Under the pieces are notes generated by a model. The model worked only from the letters and a program-made list of their open reading frames with translations, did not search any database and had not been told where the DNA came from. From JBBRSD01 sp038245725 (GTDB taxonomy: Bacteria; Actinomycetota; Coriobacteriia; Anaerosomatales; JAAXUF01), in NCBI GenBank assembly GCA_038245725.1, contig JBBRSD010000002.1:62001-126000 (forward strand): a DNA stretch of 64,000 bases. The letters run 5' to 3'. Each line of letters opens with the position of its first letter. Position 1 is the first letter of the stretch. Made by a program: the position numbers and the translations under genes. Below are positions 33,909-43,916 of the stretch, in pieces.

Positions 33909-35057
33909 ATGAGGGGCCTCCTCACCGTGCGCATCGCTTGGCGGTTCCTGACGTCGAGTCCGGTTCAGTCGTCGCTGATCGTAGCGGGCATCGCTGTCGG
34001 CATTGCGACGCAGATTTTCGTCGGGTCGATCATCTTCAGCCTCCAGGACTCGCTGCTCGTGACTGCCATCGGCTCGGCGCCGCACATCACGATCCGGGCA
34101 ATCAAGGAGTCCGACCCGGTCCGCTACACGCCCGAGATGCGCAAGATCCTGACCACCGACCCGCGCATTCGACAGGGCACGGTAGCGCCCGTGCGATCGG
34201 TCCCGGCGCTGTACGGCAACGGGAAGGACAGCGCTTCGCTCGGGCTTCTTGGCGGGAATCTGAAGGACCTCGAGGGCATCTACAAGATCAGCGCGAATAC
34301 CATTGCGGGGCACGCGTCGCTCGGCAGTGGCGAGATCATGCTCGGCAAGGACTTCGCCGACAAGTTCGGGATCAAAGCGGGCGATACGATCGCGCTGAAG
34401 TTCCAGGACAATCGGACCGGTTCGCTCACGGTCGCGGGCATCTTCGACCTCGGGGCCGCCCAGTTCAACCTGCGAAACGCATTCGTCGGCGGAGATGTGC
34501 CGCGCAACGTGCTCGGGTGGAGTGGCGACGAGTACACGCAGATCCAGCTCCAACTTGACCAGCCGTACGACTCGATCAAGATCGCCAACCAGTGGGCGCA
34601 GCAACTCCCGGGAATCTCGATCATGGAGTGGCAACGCCAGAACAGGAGCCTGCTCGCTGGGCTCGTCAGTCAAGCGGTCTCGAGCTACATGATCCAGGGA
34701 TTCGTACTGATCGCGGTGGCGCTCGGCATCGCCTCGACACTCGCCATCGCGGCCGTCCAGAAGACACGACAGATCGGCATACTCAAAGCGATGGGACTCT
34801 CGGATCGCGAGGCCGGCCTGATCTTCTTGTGGTCGGCGGCGATACTGGGAGTCGCCGGGTCCCTTGGCGGAGTCGTCGCCTCCTTTGCGCTCCTGGCGTT
34901 GTTCACGCTGGCGCCGACGCCGTTCACCATTACGATCCGGCCGAGTTTCGTGGCCGTCTCCGCGGCAATCGGCATCGTCGTGGCGCTGCTTTCGTCCATC
35001 ATCCCGATCCGGCGCACTTCCCGGCTCGACCCTATCGAGGTGATCCAGAATGGCTGA
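33909..35057 (+). CDS. ABC transporter permease, MacB/FtsX type
   Basis: 382 residues. One N-terminal helix (about 18-40), a periplasmic MacB-like domain, then three C-terminal helices (about 262-290, 310-340, 350-372) form the usual FtsX plan. The loop KTRQIGILKAMGLSDREAGLIF is the coupling signature. It ends SRLDPIEVIQNG, typical for the family. It overlaps the ATPase gene by 8 bp. Such pairs work as mechanotransmitters, lipoprotein extractors or efflux parts. The cargo is unknown. Confidence 0.92.
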   Translation: MRGLLTVRIAWRFLTSSPVQSSLIVAGIAVGIATQIFVGSIIFSLQDSLLVTAIGSAPHITIRAIKESDPVRYTPEMRKILTTDPRIRQGTVAPVRSVPALYGNGKDSASLGLLGGNLKDLEGIYKISANTIAGHASLGSGEIMLGKDFADKFGIKAGDTIALKFQDNRTGSLTVAGIFDLGAAQFNLRNAFVGGDVPRNVLGWSGDEYTQIQLQLDQPYDSIKIANQWAQQLPGISIMEWQRQNRSLLAGLVSQAVSSYMIQGFVLIAVALGIASTLAIAAVQKTRQIGILKAMGLSDREAGLIFLWSAAILGVAGSLGGVVASFALLALFTLAPTPFTITIRPSFVAVSAAIGIVVALLSSIIPIRRTSRLDPIEVIQNG

Positions 35058-35778
35058 GCTGGGCGACCGCCAGCTGGTCGAAGCGTGCGAACTCGACAAG
35101 ATCTACGGCGAGGGTGAGGCTGCCACGCACGCGCTGTGCGGCGTGAGTTTCGACCTGTGCAAGAGTGAGTTCGCCGCCGTTGTCGGCCAGTCGGGCTCGG
35201 GCAAGTCTACACTCCTCAACCTGCTCGGGCTGCTAGACACCCCCACCAAGGGCACCATCCGCTACCACGAGGGTGATGCGAGCACCTTCACGACCGGGAA
35301 GCGGGCCGGCGTGCGCAACAGCCTGATCGGCTTTGTGTTCCAGTCCCACTACCTGCTGCCCGAGTTCAATGTCTTCGAGAACGTCGCAATGCCTGCCTAC
35401 ATCGGTCGCTCGATGAGCGACGAAGATATCCGCCCGCGCGTCGAGCAGACGCTTGCGATGCTGGGACTCGAGGGCTTGGGCCACCGCAACGCCGAGAGGC
35501 TCTCGGGCGGACAAAAGCAGCGGGTTGCGATCGCCCGAGCGCTCATCAACCGTCCAGCCCTCGTGCTCGCCGACGAGCCCACAGGCAACCTGGACACCGT
35601 GAACACAAACCTCGTCTACGATCTGTTCCGCGAGATCAACAAGCAGACCGGGACAGCGTTCCTCATCGTCACGCACGACCGCTCCATCGCCGAGCGAACC
35701 GACCGCGTCCTCGAGATCAGCGACGGTCGTCTCGTGCTTGACGTACGTACGAGCGACATCGTAGGAACACTCGCCTGA
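35050..35778 (+). CDS. ABC transporter ATP-binding protein, MacB/LolD type
   Basis: 242 residues, one ABC domain. Walker A GQSGSGKST, signature LSGGQKQR, Walker B LVLADEPTGNLD and H-loop VTHDRS are intact. The DEPTGNLD form and VFQSHYLLPEFNVFENV are characteristic of the LolD/MacB/FtsE branch. It is co-translated with the permease at 33909. No membrane fusion protein or outer component is present, consistent with a monoderm cell. Confidence 0.95.
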   Translation: MAELGDRQLVEACELDKIYGEGEAATHALCGVSFDLCKSEFAAVVGQSGSGKSTLLNLLGLLDTPTKGTIRYHEGDASTFTTGKRAGVRNSLIGFVFQSHYLLPEFNVFENVAMPAYIGRSMSDEDIRPRVEQTLAMLGLEGLGHRNAERLSGGQKQRVAIARALINRPALVLADEPTGNLDTVNTNLVYDLFREINKQTGTAFLIVTHDRSIAERTDRVLEISDGRLVLDVRTSDIVGTLA

Positions 35779-35864
35779 GCGTGCCCTTCCGGCTACGGCG
35801 TACGGTGCGAAGCCAAGAGCTCGGTTCGGATACTCGCGAAGAAACGACCGAAGCGCCAACGGCG

Positions 35865-36704
35865 CTAGCCTGCGTGCTTTCCCATCCAGCGCTTGTGGAA
35901 GAACCGCATCATGAACTGGGCACCGAGCCAGCGTCTCGCGGTCGCGATCGGCCGCGCGTAGGCCGCGACCGGGTAGCGTAGGCGGTCGCTCTCATCGGCG
36001 ATCGCTTGAGCGATCTCCACTGCGCAGGCCTCGGGCGTCGTGCGGTCGGTGACGCCGGCCTCAAAGCGCAGCATCTCGCTCAGGTACGGCCGGTACGCCT
36101 CGCTGCCTCGCAACTCCTGCTCGGCGGTCTCGCCGCGCCTGTCGGGCAGCGCCTTGCTCCAGATCGCCGTCTCAACGAATCCCGGCTCGATCGCCTTGAC
36201 CCGCACGTCGAACGGCTTGAGTTCGTGCCACAGCCCTTCCGAGACACCCTCGAACGCCCACTTCGTGGAGTTGTACGCACCGAAGAACGGAAACGTGATC
36301 GTCCCGCCGAGCGATGTCACGTTGGCAATGACCCCGCTGCGCCGAGCCCGCATCGCGGGCAACAGGCCACGAATCAGCTCGAGCTGGCCGAAGAGGTTGA
36401 CCTGGTAGATGCGCTCGAGCTCCTCGGCTGTCACGTCTTCGATCGCGCCGAACTGCACGAAGCCCGCGTTGCTCAGCAGCACGTCGGGGCAGCCCGTTGC
36501 CGCGAGCATGCGCTCGGCGAGCTCGGCGGCATTCCCGCGGATCGACAAGTCGAGCCGCTCGAGCGCGACGCGATCGTCGAGCGCCTCCGGGCGCACGGCC
36601 GCATCCCGCACGGTACCCGTGACGCTCCAGCCGCGGCTCGTGTACAGGTTCGCACAAGCGCGGCCAATGCCGGTCGAGACGCCGGTGATGAGGATGCTCG
36701 GCAT
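35865..36704 (-). CDS. Short-chain dehydrogenase/reductase
   Basis: 279 residues. Cofactor motif TGVSTGIG, NAG, and active-site YNSTK are intact, so it is likely an active NAD(P)H oxidoreductase. The ATG at 36704 has AAGGATC upstream. It is divergent from the FAD amine oxidase gene that begins the cyclopropane-synthase-type cluster, where an SDR is a common companion. Its last 49 residues reappear, 43 identical, in the truncated copy at 60069-60220 beside an IS256 element. Confidence 0.93.
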   Translation of the reverse strand: MPSILITGVSTGIGRACANLYTSRGWSVTGTVRDAAVRPEALDDRVALERLDLSIRGNAAELAERMLAATGCPDVLLSNAGFVQFGAIEDVTAEELERIYQVNLFGQLELIRGLLPAMRARRSGVIANVTSLGGTITFPFFGAYNSTKWAFEGVSEGLWHELKPFDVRVKAIEPGFVETAIWSKALPDRRGETAEQELRGSEAYRPYLSEMLRFEAGVTDRTTPEACAVEIAQAIADESDRLRYPVAAYARPIATARRWLGAQFMMRFFHKRWMGKHAG

Positions 36705-36814
36705 GGGTGATCCTTCGAGTCGGTGAAGCGCGGTCACTGTGGGAATCTAGTAATTGTGGTGTTCATTCCCGAAGCACCCGGCAACGGGTGGAGCGGGCAA
36801 AGACAGGGGGCGGC

Positions 36815-38242
36815 GTGAAGATCGCAATCATCGGTTCCGGCATCGGCGGCATCTCGACTGACTGGCTGCTCTCCACGGCCCACGACGTCGACCTGTACGA
36901 GGCCGAGGCTCGGCTCGGTGGGCACACGCGCACCATCGACGTCGACTGCGGCGGAGGACCCTTTCCCGTCGACACGGGCTTCCAGGTGTTCAACCGACGC
37001 ACGTACCCGAATCTCACGCGCTTCTTCGAACACCTCGGCATCGAGGCGACCGACGCCGACATGTCGTTCTCTGTGCAGGTGCGCGACGCTGACATCGAGT
37101 GGAGCGGCACGAGTCTGGACACCGTGTTCGCGCAACGCAAAAACCTTGCGAACCCGAGGTTCCTGCGCATGCTGACCGACGTCTTGCGGCTGTCGCGTAA
37201 CGCCGATCGGCTGATCGCGGACCCCACGGTCGCCGAGCTCACCGTTGGCCAGCTGATGAAGCGCGAGGGCTACAGCGACGAGTTCACCGACTGGTATCTC
37301 ATCCCGATGGGCGACGCCATCTGGTCGATGCCTCCGGGCGACATGCTCGACTACCCCGCCTCGACCTTCCTGCATTTCTGCGACAACCACGGCCTGCTGC
37401 ACATCCTGGGCAAGCCGATGTGGCTCTCGGTCCGCGGCGGGGCTCGTCGCTACATCGAGGCGGCGTCGCGCGCTTTCTCCGGTGAGGTCTTCGAGGGCGA
37501 GCCTGTCGAGAGCGTGGTGCGGAGCGCCACCGGGGTGACGGTCTCGACCGCTAATCGCACGCGCACATACGACGCGGTCGTCATGGCGACCCACCCGCCG
37601 GAGACGGCTGCGATTCTCGGCGACGAGATGACGGCGGCGGAGCGAGAGGTCCTCGGCGCGTTCAAGTACTGGCCCAACGACGTCGTCGTGCACACCGACG
37701 AGTCGTTCATGCCGCATGCGCGCAGAGCGTGGGCGTCGTGGAACTGGTACTCACAAACGAGCGACATGACCAAGGCGATGCTCATGCTCACCTACCAGAT
37801 CAACACACTCCAGCAGCTCCCGCCGGATACGCCGACCGTGATGGAGACGCTGAACCACGACCACGACCCTGCCGCGGGGACCGTTCTGGCCGAGCTCTCC
37901 TTCCAGCACCCGATGTACTCATGCGAGGCGGTCGCGGCGCAGGCTCGCGTCCCGTCGCTGCAGGGCACCGACCGCATCTGGTACGCGGGCGCATGGACCC
38001 GGTACGGCTTCCACGAGGACGGCCTGCTCTCGGGCATCCGCATCGCCGAGGCGCTCGGCGCGGTCGTTCCCTGGGGCGAAGAGCTCGACGCCGACCGGAC
38101 GCGCGTCAGGGCCGGTGCACCGGTTCCCATGCTTGGCCAAACGCGCAGGCTGTTCCCGAGCGAGGCTCCGCTCATCGCAGCCGGGGATCTGCCGCGTGCC
38201 GCCGCCTCAACGCTCAAGCCTGATCTCGAGCAGCACTCGTGA
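36815..38242 (+). CDS. FAD-dependent amine oxidase-type protein
   Basis: 475 residues. N-terminal FAD fold (VKIAIIGSGIGGISTDWLL, DLYEAEARLGGHTRT) and the C-terminal flavin motif IWYAGAWTRYGFHEDGLLSG match the NAD(P)-binding/amine oxidase group found with DUF1365 and cyclopropane synthase genes. A role in desaturating or oxidising a membrane fatty acid is inferred from context. The GTG start at 36815 follows AGGGGGCGGC. Its stop overlaps the next gene (GTGA). Confidence 0.9.
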   Translation: MKIAIIGSGIGGISTDWLLSTAHDVDLYEAEARLGGHTRTIDVDCGGGPFPVDTGFQVFNRRTYPNLTRFFEHLGIEATDADMSFSVQVRDADIEWSGTSLDTVFAQRKNLANPRFLRMLTDVLRLSRNADRLIADPTVAELTVGQLMKREGYSDEFTDWYLIPMGDAIWSMPPGDMLDYPASTFLHFCDNHGLLHILGKPMWLSVRGGARRYIEAASRAFSGEVFEGEPVESVVRSATGVTVSTANRTRTYDAVVMATHPPETAAILGDEMTAAEREVLGAFKYWPNDVVVHTDESFMPHARRAWASWNWYSQTSDMTKAMLMLTYQINTLQQLPPDTPTVMETLNHDHDPAAGTVLAELSFQHPMYSCEAVAAQARVPSLQGTDRIWYAGAWTRYGFHEDGLLSGIRIAEALGAVVPWGEELDADRTRVRAGAPVPMLGQTRRLFPSEAPLIAAGDLPRAAASTLKPDLEQHS

Positions 38243-39003
38243 GGAGTCGTCTCTACGCCGGCTGGGTGGCCCACGAACGAGTCCGCCCGGCGCGAAACGC
38301 GTTTCGCTATCCGGTCTACTACCTCGCGCTCGACCTCGACGAACTCGACGATCTCGATGGCTCGCTGCGCCGCTTCTCGCACAATGCTCCCGGCCTGACC
38401 TCGTTGTGGGACGCCGATCACGGCCCGCGTGACGGCTCCCCGCTGCGGCCCTGGATCGACGCGCTGCTCGGCAAGGCCGGCATCGACCTGGCCGGCGGAC
38501 ACGTCACGCTGCTCACATTCCCGCGGGTTCTCGGCGCCCGCTTCTACCCAGTCTCGTTCTGGTACTGCTTCGCGGCCGACGATACGCCGCTTGCCGTCAT
38601 GGCCGAGGTGCACAACACCTTCCGCGACCACCACAACTACATACTGCACAACCATGGAGAGCCTCTCGACTGGGACGCGCGCCCCACAGCCGTCAAAGCG
38701 TTCTACGTCTCGCCGTTCGTACAGCGCGAGGACGTCACCTACGAGTTCGCCTTCTCGGAGCCCGGCAAGCGACTCTCGGTCACTGTCAGTGACTTCGTGT
38801 CAGGTCCGCTGATGCTGAAGACCACGCTCGCCGTGACAGCTCAAGAGCTTGACGACGCCGCGTTGTTGCGCACGGTGCTACGCCACGGACCGATCAGCAT
38901 CGTCGCGCTCGTGCTGATCCACTGGCAGGCGCTCAAGCTCGCATTCAAGCGGGTACCTTTCTTCCCACATACACCACCACCAGCCGAGGAGACCTCCCTG
39001 TGA
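38239..39003 (+). CDS. DUF1365 family protein
   Basis: 254 residues. The family signature is visible as VTLLTFPRVLGARFYPVSFWYC, then VHNTFRDHHNY and KAFYVSPF. The function is not established. It is nearly always coupled with an amine oxidase and a cyclopropane-fatty-acyl synthase homologue, as here, with 4-bp overlaps at both ends. One hydrophobic segment near the C terminus may associate it with the membrane. Confidence 0.93.
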   Translation: MRSRLYAGWVAHERVRPARNAFRYPVYYLALDLDELDDLDGSLRRFSHNAPGLTSLWDADHGPRDGSPLRPWIDALLGKAGIDLAGGHVTLLTFPRVLGARFYPVSFWYCFAADDTPLAVMAEVHNTFRDHHNYILHNHGEPLDWDARPTAVKAFYVSPFVQREDVTYEFAFSEPGKRLSVTVSDFVSGPLMLKTTLAVTAQELDDAALLRTVLRHGPISIVALVLIHWQALKLAFKRVPFFPHTPPPAEETSL

Positions 39004-40220
39004 CTCCCGTTGCACCATCGTCGGCCCTCCAGATCCCCAACCCGTGGCACGCGATCATCGCGGCCGTGCTGCGCCAGATGCGCGTCGGCGAGATTTCCGT
39101 TACCATGCCCGACGGCCAGACGCATCACTTCGTGGGCGCGAAGCCAGGCCCGAGCGCATCAATCGTCGTGCACCATGGCTCGATTGCACGCCGCATCCTG
39201 ACCGGCGGCGACATCGCTCTTGCCGAGGGCTATATGGACGGCTCGTGGGACACCGACGACCTCGACGCCGTACTTGAACTTGGCATCGCCAACCTGTCGG
39301 CGGGCTGGGTCGCAGACATCCCCCTCGTGCTACGCCCCATCCATCGGCTGTGGTGCGGGATGCGCGACAACGACCCTTGGGGCGGCTCCAAACGCAACGT
39401 CTCCTACCACTACGACCTTGGCAACGACTTCTACTCTCTCTGGCTCGACGACACCATGACGTACTCCTCGGCAGTGCTGGACGCCGAGACGCCTCCGCTG
39501 AGCGCCGATCAGCTCGAGAGCGGGCAGGTGCGCAAGTGGGACCGCATCCTCGAGCTCATCCAGCCCGACAGCCGCAGCAACCTCCTCGAGATCGGCTGCG
39601 GATGGGGCGGCTTCGCGATTCACGCGGCGAAGCAGGCCGGGTGTCGCGTCACCGGACTGACGCTTTCCGAAGAGCAGGCCGACCTGGCTCGCCGGCGGGT
39701 TCGCGAGGAGGGGCTCGACGGGCGCATCGACATCCGGCTCCAGGACTACCGGGAAGTCCCCGAGACCTACAGCGGCATCGCGTCGATCGAGATGTTCGAG
39801 GCTGTCGGAGAGAAGTGGTGGCCGACCTTCTTCGAAAGCGTCAAGGAACTGCTCGAGCCCGGCGGCGTGGCCGGCATGCAGGTCATCACCATCGACGAGG
39901 AAGGCTTCGAGGCGTACAAGCGTCAGCCCGGCTTCATCCAGCGCTACGTCTTCCCGGGTGGAATGCTCCCAAGCCCGGAGCGGTTCCGCGACGCGGCTGA
40001 GACCGCGGATCTGGTCGTCAGCGCGCCGCGGTTCTTCGGCCGTGACTATGCGTACACCCTGTCGGCGTGGGCGGCACGCTTCGAGCGCGTCGTACCCGAC
40101 GTGCGCGCTCTGGGTTTCGACGAGCGCTTCATCCGCATGTGGCGCTACTACTTGGCGTACTGCCGTGCCGGTTTCGAGTCTGGCACCGTCGATGTGATGC
40201 AAGTGCGGCTCGAGGCTTAA
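39000..40220 (+). CDS. Cyclopropane-fatty-acyl-phospholipid synthase family methyltransferase
   Basis: 406 residues. The SAM motif LLEIGCGWGGFAIHAAKQAG, followed by VTGLTLSEEQ, YSGIASIEMFEAVGEKWW and FIQRYVFPGGMLP, defines the Cfa family. It methylates an unsaturated phospholipid acyl chain, giving a cyclopropane or a methyl branch. In this gene setting some homologues make methylated precursors of furan fatty acids rather than cyclopropanes. GTG start overlaps the DUF1365 stop. Confidence 0.92.
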   Translation: MTPVAPSSALQIPNPWHAIIAAVLRQMRVGEISVTMPDGQTHHFVGAKPGPSASIVVHHGSIARRILTGGDIALAEGYMDGSWDTDDLDAVLELGIANLSAGWVADIPLVLRPIHRLWCGMRDNDPWGGSKRNVSYHYDLGNDFYSLWLDDTMTYSSAVLDAETPPLSADQLESGQVRKWDRILELIQPDSRSNLLEIGCGWGGFAIHAAKQAGCRVTGLTLSEEQADLARRRVREEGLDGRIDIRLQDYREVPETYSGIASIEMFEAVGEKWWPTFFESVKELLEPGGVAGMQVITIDEEGFEAYKRQPGFIQRYVFPGGMLPSPERFRDAAETADLVVSAPRFFGRDYAYTLSAWAARFERVVPDVRALGFDERFIRMWRYYLAYCRAGFESGTVDVMQVRLEA

Positions 40221-40283
40221 GCTCGGCAGGCGATCTGCGCCCTGAGAACCGTGTTCGGCAACGTTTGACCCTGGAGGTGTCTC

Positions 40284-40694
40284 GTGTCGTTCGGAAAGCT
40301 GGCGATCCTTTGGGGGATCTGCACCGTCGTGTTCTTCGCGCTGGACTTCACATGGCTCGCGATCGCTACGGGCCGCGTCTACCAGCCCTACTTGGGCAGC
40401 CTCCTCGCCGAGAAGCCCAATCTCGGCGTCGCGGCGGTCTTCTATCTCCTCTACGTTGTGGGCATCGTCGCGCTCGCCGTCGTTCCGGGAGTCCGGGACG
40501 GAAATATCGCCGGTGCGCTGTGGCGTGGTGCGCTGTTCGGCCTGCTCGCCTACGCGACGTATGACCTGACCAACCTCTCGACGATCCAAGGGTGGCCTTG
40601 GCAGGTCTCGGCGATCGACATGGTGTGGGGAACTACGCTCAACACGCTCGTGGCCGCCGCGGGATTCTACGCGGCTCGCTGGATCGGGGTGTAG
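40284..40694 (+). CDS. DUF2177 family membrane protein
   Basis: 136 residues with four predicted membrane helices. The start ILWGICTVVFFALDFTWL and the motif AYATYDLTNLSTIQGWPW mark the family. Its function is unknown, but it often lies in the DUF1365/Cfa cluster of stress-induced genes. GGAGG precedes the GTG start. The 63-bp gap after the Cfa gene suggests the same transcript. Confidence 0.9.
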   Translation: MSFGKLAILWGICTVVFFALDFTWLAIATGRVYQPYLGSLLAEKPNLGVAAVFYLLYVVGIVALAVVPGVRDGNIAGALWRGALFGLLAYATYDLTNLSTIQGWPWQVSAIDMVWGTTLNTLVAAAGFYAARWIGV

Positions 40695-40782
40695 GAGTAC
40701 CGCGCCAGTTCTCAGCGCCAGAGTCGTCCAAGGCAAAAGCTCGCTCCTCGTGACGGGCTGCAACAAGGGGAAGGAGACGCCG

Positions 40783-41763
40783 ATGCGTCCCAGAGTCGTC
40801 GTGAGCCGATGCCTCGGGTTTGCGCCATGCCGATGGAACGGGCTCACCATCGAGAGCCCCGAGGTCAAGGCGCTGCGCCCGCACGTTGAGTTCGTCGACG
40901 TGTGTCCCGAGTTCGAGATCGGCCTCGGCGTGCCGCGCACGCCGGTGCGCATTGTGCGCGACCATGAGTTTGATCGCCTAGTCCAACCCGCTACGGGGCG
41001 AGACCTCACCACTGAGATGACCACCTTCGCCCAGCAACGTCTCGCAGGGATTGGAGCCGTCGACGGCTTCATTCTCAAGTCGCGCTCGCCATCATGTGGC
41101 GTCAAGGACGCCAAGATCTACCCCACGACGACCGCGTCGGCAGCCGTCGGTCATGTAGCCGGTCTCTTTACCCAGGGGGTCTTGCACCAGTTCGCGGGAG
41201 TTCCCGTAGAAGACGAAGGCCGCCTCACGAACCTGAGAATCCGCGAGCAGTTCCTCTCCGCTATCTTCACACTCGCAGCCTTCCGCGATCTGCTCGATCG
41301 CATCGGCAGTGTGGACACCCGCCGAAATGCGGCCACCGCGAGAGAACTCATGCGCTTCCATGCCGCCAACAAGCTCTTGCTCCTCTCGCAGAACCAAACC
41401 GAGATGCGGCGACTCGGCCGTATCGCCGCCAACCCGGACAGCCTGCTCCCTGCTGAAGTGCTCGGTGCATACGGAGGAGGCCTGGCGCGAGCGTTCTCGA
41501 AGCTCCCGCGACCCGCAAACGCGGTCAACGTTCTCGAGCATGCGATGGGCTATTTCAAGACGCAGCTTTCGCCGACGGAGAAGCGGCTCTTCCTCGACAT
41601 GCTCGAGTCCTACCGGGCGGAGCAGCTGCCCTTGAGCGCACCGGTCGCGGTCATACGCCAGTGGATCGCGCGGTTCGGCGAGCCGTATCTCGAGGCACAG
41701 ACCTTCTTCGCGCCCTACCCAGACGATCTTGTCAGCATGCACGATTCCCGCCGGGGACGATGA
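40783..41763 (+). CDS. DUF523-DUF1722 fusion protein (YbgA-like)
   Basis: 326 residues. The DUF523 half has conserved cysteines (SRCLGFAPCRWNG, VCPEFEIGLGVPR, LKSRSPSCGVKD), and DUF1722 follows from about residue 180 (FHAANKLLLLSQNQ). The function is unproven. A related arrangement is found in E. coli YbgA next to the photolyase gene. Here no photolyase gene follows. The ATG at 40783 has AAGGAG upstream. Confidence 0.9.
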   Translation: MRPRVVVSRCLGFAPCRWNGLTIESPEVKALRPHVEFVDVCPEFEIGLGVPRTPVRIVRDHEFDRLVQPATGRDLTTEMTTFAQQRLAGIGAVDGFILKSRSPSCGVKDAKIYPTTTASAAVGHVAGLFTQGVLHQFAGVPVEDEGRLTNLRIREQFLSAIFTLAAFRDLLDRIGSVDTRRNAATARELMRFHAANKLLLLSQNQTEMRRLGRIAANPDSLLPAEVLGAYGGGLARAFSKLPRPANAVNVLEHAMGYFKTQLSPTEKRLFLDMLESYRAEQLPLSAPVAVIRQWIARFGEPYLEAQTFFAPYPDDLVSMHDSRRGR

Positions 41764-41811
41764 GACGGGTTTAGAGTGCCTCATTGGCGAGTCGGCCGCC
41801 TGCTTTCCGAG

Positions 41812-42336
41812 CTAGAGCCGTCGGCTATCGTACGCCCAGTTCAAAAGCGCCTGCCGCTGCTTTGGCCGGCACGACTCATCGCCAGGCAGACAGTGTGCCC
41901 GAACCTGCGCCGCGTGACGGCGAAACGCTCGCCACCGCGCGATCTGCCGGTCGTCTTCACCCGGGAGGCGCCGACCCATCCAGTAGCGGCAATACCACTG
42001 GAACCATCCACGGGGATCGTCGGAGTATATCCACCCGCGTCGCCGCCACTCGGCAAGCGGCAGACTCGCGTTGACACCGAAATAGTTCAGTTCAGGTACA
42101 TGATGTTCGTGGCAGAGCTTCGCCCCGTCGAACCAATCATCGGGAAACTCGCCAGCACAATCGGTGAGGTACTTCCCGCCGAAGACGCCCAAGCGCAGCA
42201 TCTCCTGTGGCATGAGCTCGGGATCGAAGCGCTGATTGAAATGCCGTCCCGCAGGCTCCAGGAGATCGTACTCGTAACCATGCTGCATGAGGTCGTCCAC
42301 GAGAACATGCTTGGCCCGTCCCCCGTCATCTCGCAC
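41812..42336 (-). CDS. Conserved hypothetical protein
   Basis: 174 residues, rich in W, Y, H and D, with no signal or membrane segment. Segments such as LEPAGRHFNQRFDPELMP and WMGRRLPGEDDRQIARWRAF look like a compact conserved fold I cannot name. The GTG at 42336 has TTGGGAGGAC upstream. It follows the SDR-DUF2867 gene by 26 bp on the same strand and is likely co-transcribed with it. Confidence 0.75.
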   Translation of the reverse strand: MRDDGGRAKHVLVDDLMQHGYEYDLLEPAGRHFNQRFDPELMPQEMLRLGVFGGKYLTDCAGEFPDDWFDGAKLCHEHHVPELNYFGVNASLPLAEWRRRGWIYSDDPRGWFQWYCRYWMGRRLPGEDDRQIARWRAFRRHAAQVRAHCLPGDESCRPKQRQALLNWAYDSRRL

Positions 42337-42362
42337 CCGCGCTCGTCCTCCCAAGACTCAGT

Positions 42363-43916
42363 TCAGTCGGTCGATCGATGATGCACAGCAGACGCACCCG
42401 GCTCGACCAGACGCTCGTACGCTCCGGGCAGCGGGCACGTGTTAGGCCCTTCCATCAGCGCCCTGCACTCACGCTCGACTCCGGCAAGCGTGCCGTTGAA
42501 CACAAAGTGGTGGAAGGGCAAGATCGCATACCAGTACAAGCGCCCAAGAATGCCCTTCGGCTCGAACAGGGCCGTTTGCCTGACCAGGGTCGTCCCGCCG
42601 TCGTCGCGGACCTCATACTGCAACCAGCCACGGCCGGGCATGCGCATCTCAGCGACGAGTCGCAGCAGCCTCGGCGGATCGGCGCGCTCGACGCGCCACC
42701 ACTCGAGGTAGTCGCCTTCGACGAGCGCGTACTGGTCACGCCGGCCGCGGCGCCGTCCCGGTCCACCCAAGAGGATGTCAATGAAGCCGCGCAGATCCCA
42801 CAACGTGTCGTACGCGTACCACCCGCGCTCCCCGCCGATGCAGGCGATCGGGTCGAATGCCGCGTCGGGCGGACACGCGACAGCCATGACCCGTGAGTCG
42901 ATATAGCGCCCGCCCCGCTGCTCGGAGACCACGTCAGTACGGTCCGCGTAGACGTCAGACCAGCAGATGCGAGCGAACTTCGCGTCCTCGGCGCACAGCG
43001 CTCGGTTCATGGCTTGCTCGACACTGATGGGACAGATGGTCGGGAAGTCGCGCGCCGCTGCGTCATTGGTGACTACGGTCGGGTTGTGGAGGGATTCGGC
43101 GAGCTGTCGTCCCACGGTGGCCTGCTTCGGCGTGAACAAGTAGAGCCACCAACCCGAGAGTCCGGGCGAGAGCACGGGCACGGGGATGACGAGACGACGC
43201 AGGCCGCGCCGGTGGGCGTAGAGCCGCATGATGTCGCCATAGGTGACGACATTCCCACCGATCTCGTAGATACGATGCGTCGAACCCCCCTCAACTTCGG
43301 CAACGTCGAGCTCGACGGCTGCGACGAGATATGACAGCACGTCGTCGACACCGATCGGCTGAGAGGGCATCCTTACCCAGCGCGGTGTCGTCATGACAGG
43401 GAGCTTCTCGACGAGGTTGCGTATGATTTCGAAGGACGTCGACCCCGCGCCGATGACGATCGACGCGCGAAACTCGACAACAGGCACGCCCATCGACGCG
43501 AGCGTTTCGCCCACTTCGTGGCGGCTCGCCAGATGATCGCTCAGCCTTGCAACGTCGGCGCCAAGCCCGCCAAGGTAGACGATGCGACGCACGCCGGCGT
43601 CGCGGCAGGTCTCGGCGAAGATGGCAGCGGCTTTGTGATCGAGGTCTGCGTACTGAGCGCTATCGCCAAGCGAGTGGACCAGATAGAAAGCAACCTCAAC
43701 ACCGACTAGCGCCGCACGAACTTGCGCGACGTCGAGTGCGTCGCAGCGCACGACCTCGACGACGCTAGGAGCCAGGCCGGCGAGCTTCGTAGGTGTGCGG
43801 ACCGCGGCTCGAACGCGATAGCCCGCGGCAACGAGCGGAGCGAGCAGGCTGCTGCCGATGTAGCCGCTTGCACCGGTGACCAATACCCGACAGGCGTCAT
43901 CGCTTGCTGGAGGCAT
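42363..43916 (-). CDS. SDR-DUF2867 fusion oxidoreductase
   Basis: 517 residues. An atypical SDR domain (VTGASGYIGSSLLAPLVAAGY, RRIVYLGGLG) about 300 long is followed by DUF2867 (GGERGWYAYDTLWDLRGFIDILLGG, YLEWWRVERADPPRLL). Homologues occur with stress-induced lipid or carotenoid genes. Substrate unknown. Convergent with the DUF523/1722 gene. The linked unknown gene at 41812 may act with it. Confidence 0.9.
   Translation of the reverse strand: MPPASDDACRVLVTGASGYIGSSLLAPLVAAGYRVRAAVRTPTKLAGLAPSVVEVVRCDALDVAQVRAALVGVEVAFYLVHSLGDSAQYADLDHKAAAIFAETCRDAGVRRIVYLGGLGADVARLSDHLASRHEVGETLASMGVPVVEFRASIVIGAGSTSFEIIRNLVEKLPVMTTPRWVRMPSQPIGVDDVLSYLVAAVELDVAEVEGGSTHRIYEIGGNVVTYGDIMRLYAHRRGLRRLVIPVPVLSPGLSGWWLYLFTPKQATVGRQLAESLHNPTVVTNDAAARDFPTICPISVEQAMNRALCAEDAKFARICWSDVYADRTDVVSEQRGGRYIDSRVMAVACPPDAAFDPIACIGGERGWYAYDTLWDLRGFIDILLGGPGRRRGRRDQYALVEGDYLEWWRVERADPPRLLRLVAEMRMPGRGWLQYEVRDDGGTTLVRQTALFEPKGILGRLYWYAILPFHHFVFNGTLAGVERECRALMEGPNTCPLPGAYERLVEPGASAVHHRSTD

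Noticed and set aside
33759..35099. 446-residue minus-strand frame over the permease gene
   Set aside because: Shadow of the ABC permease; no start site or motif.
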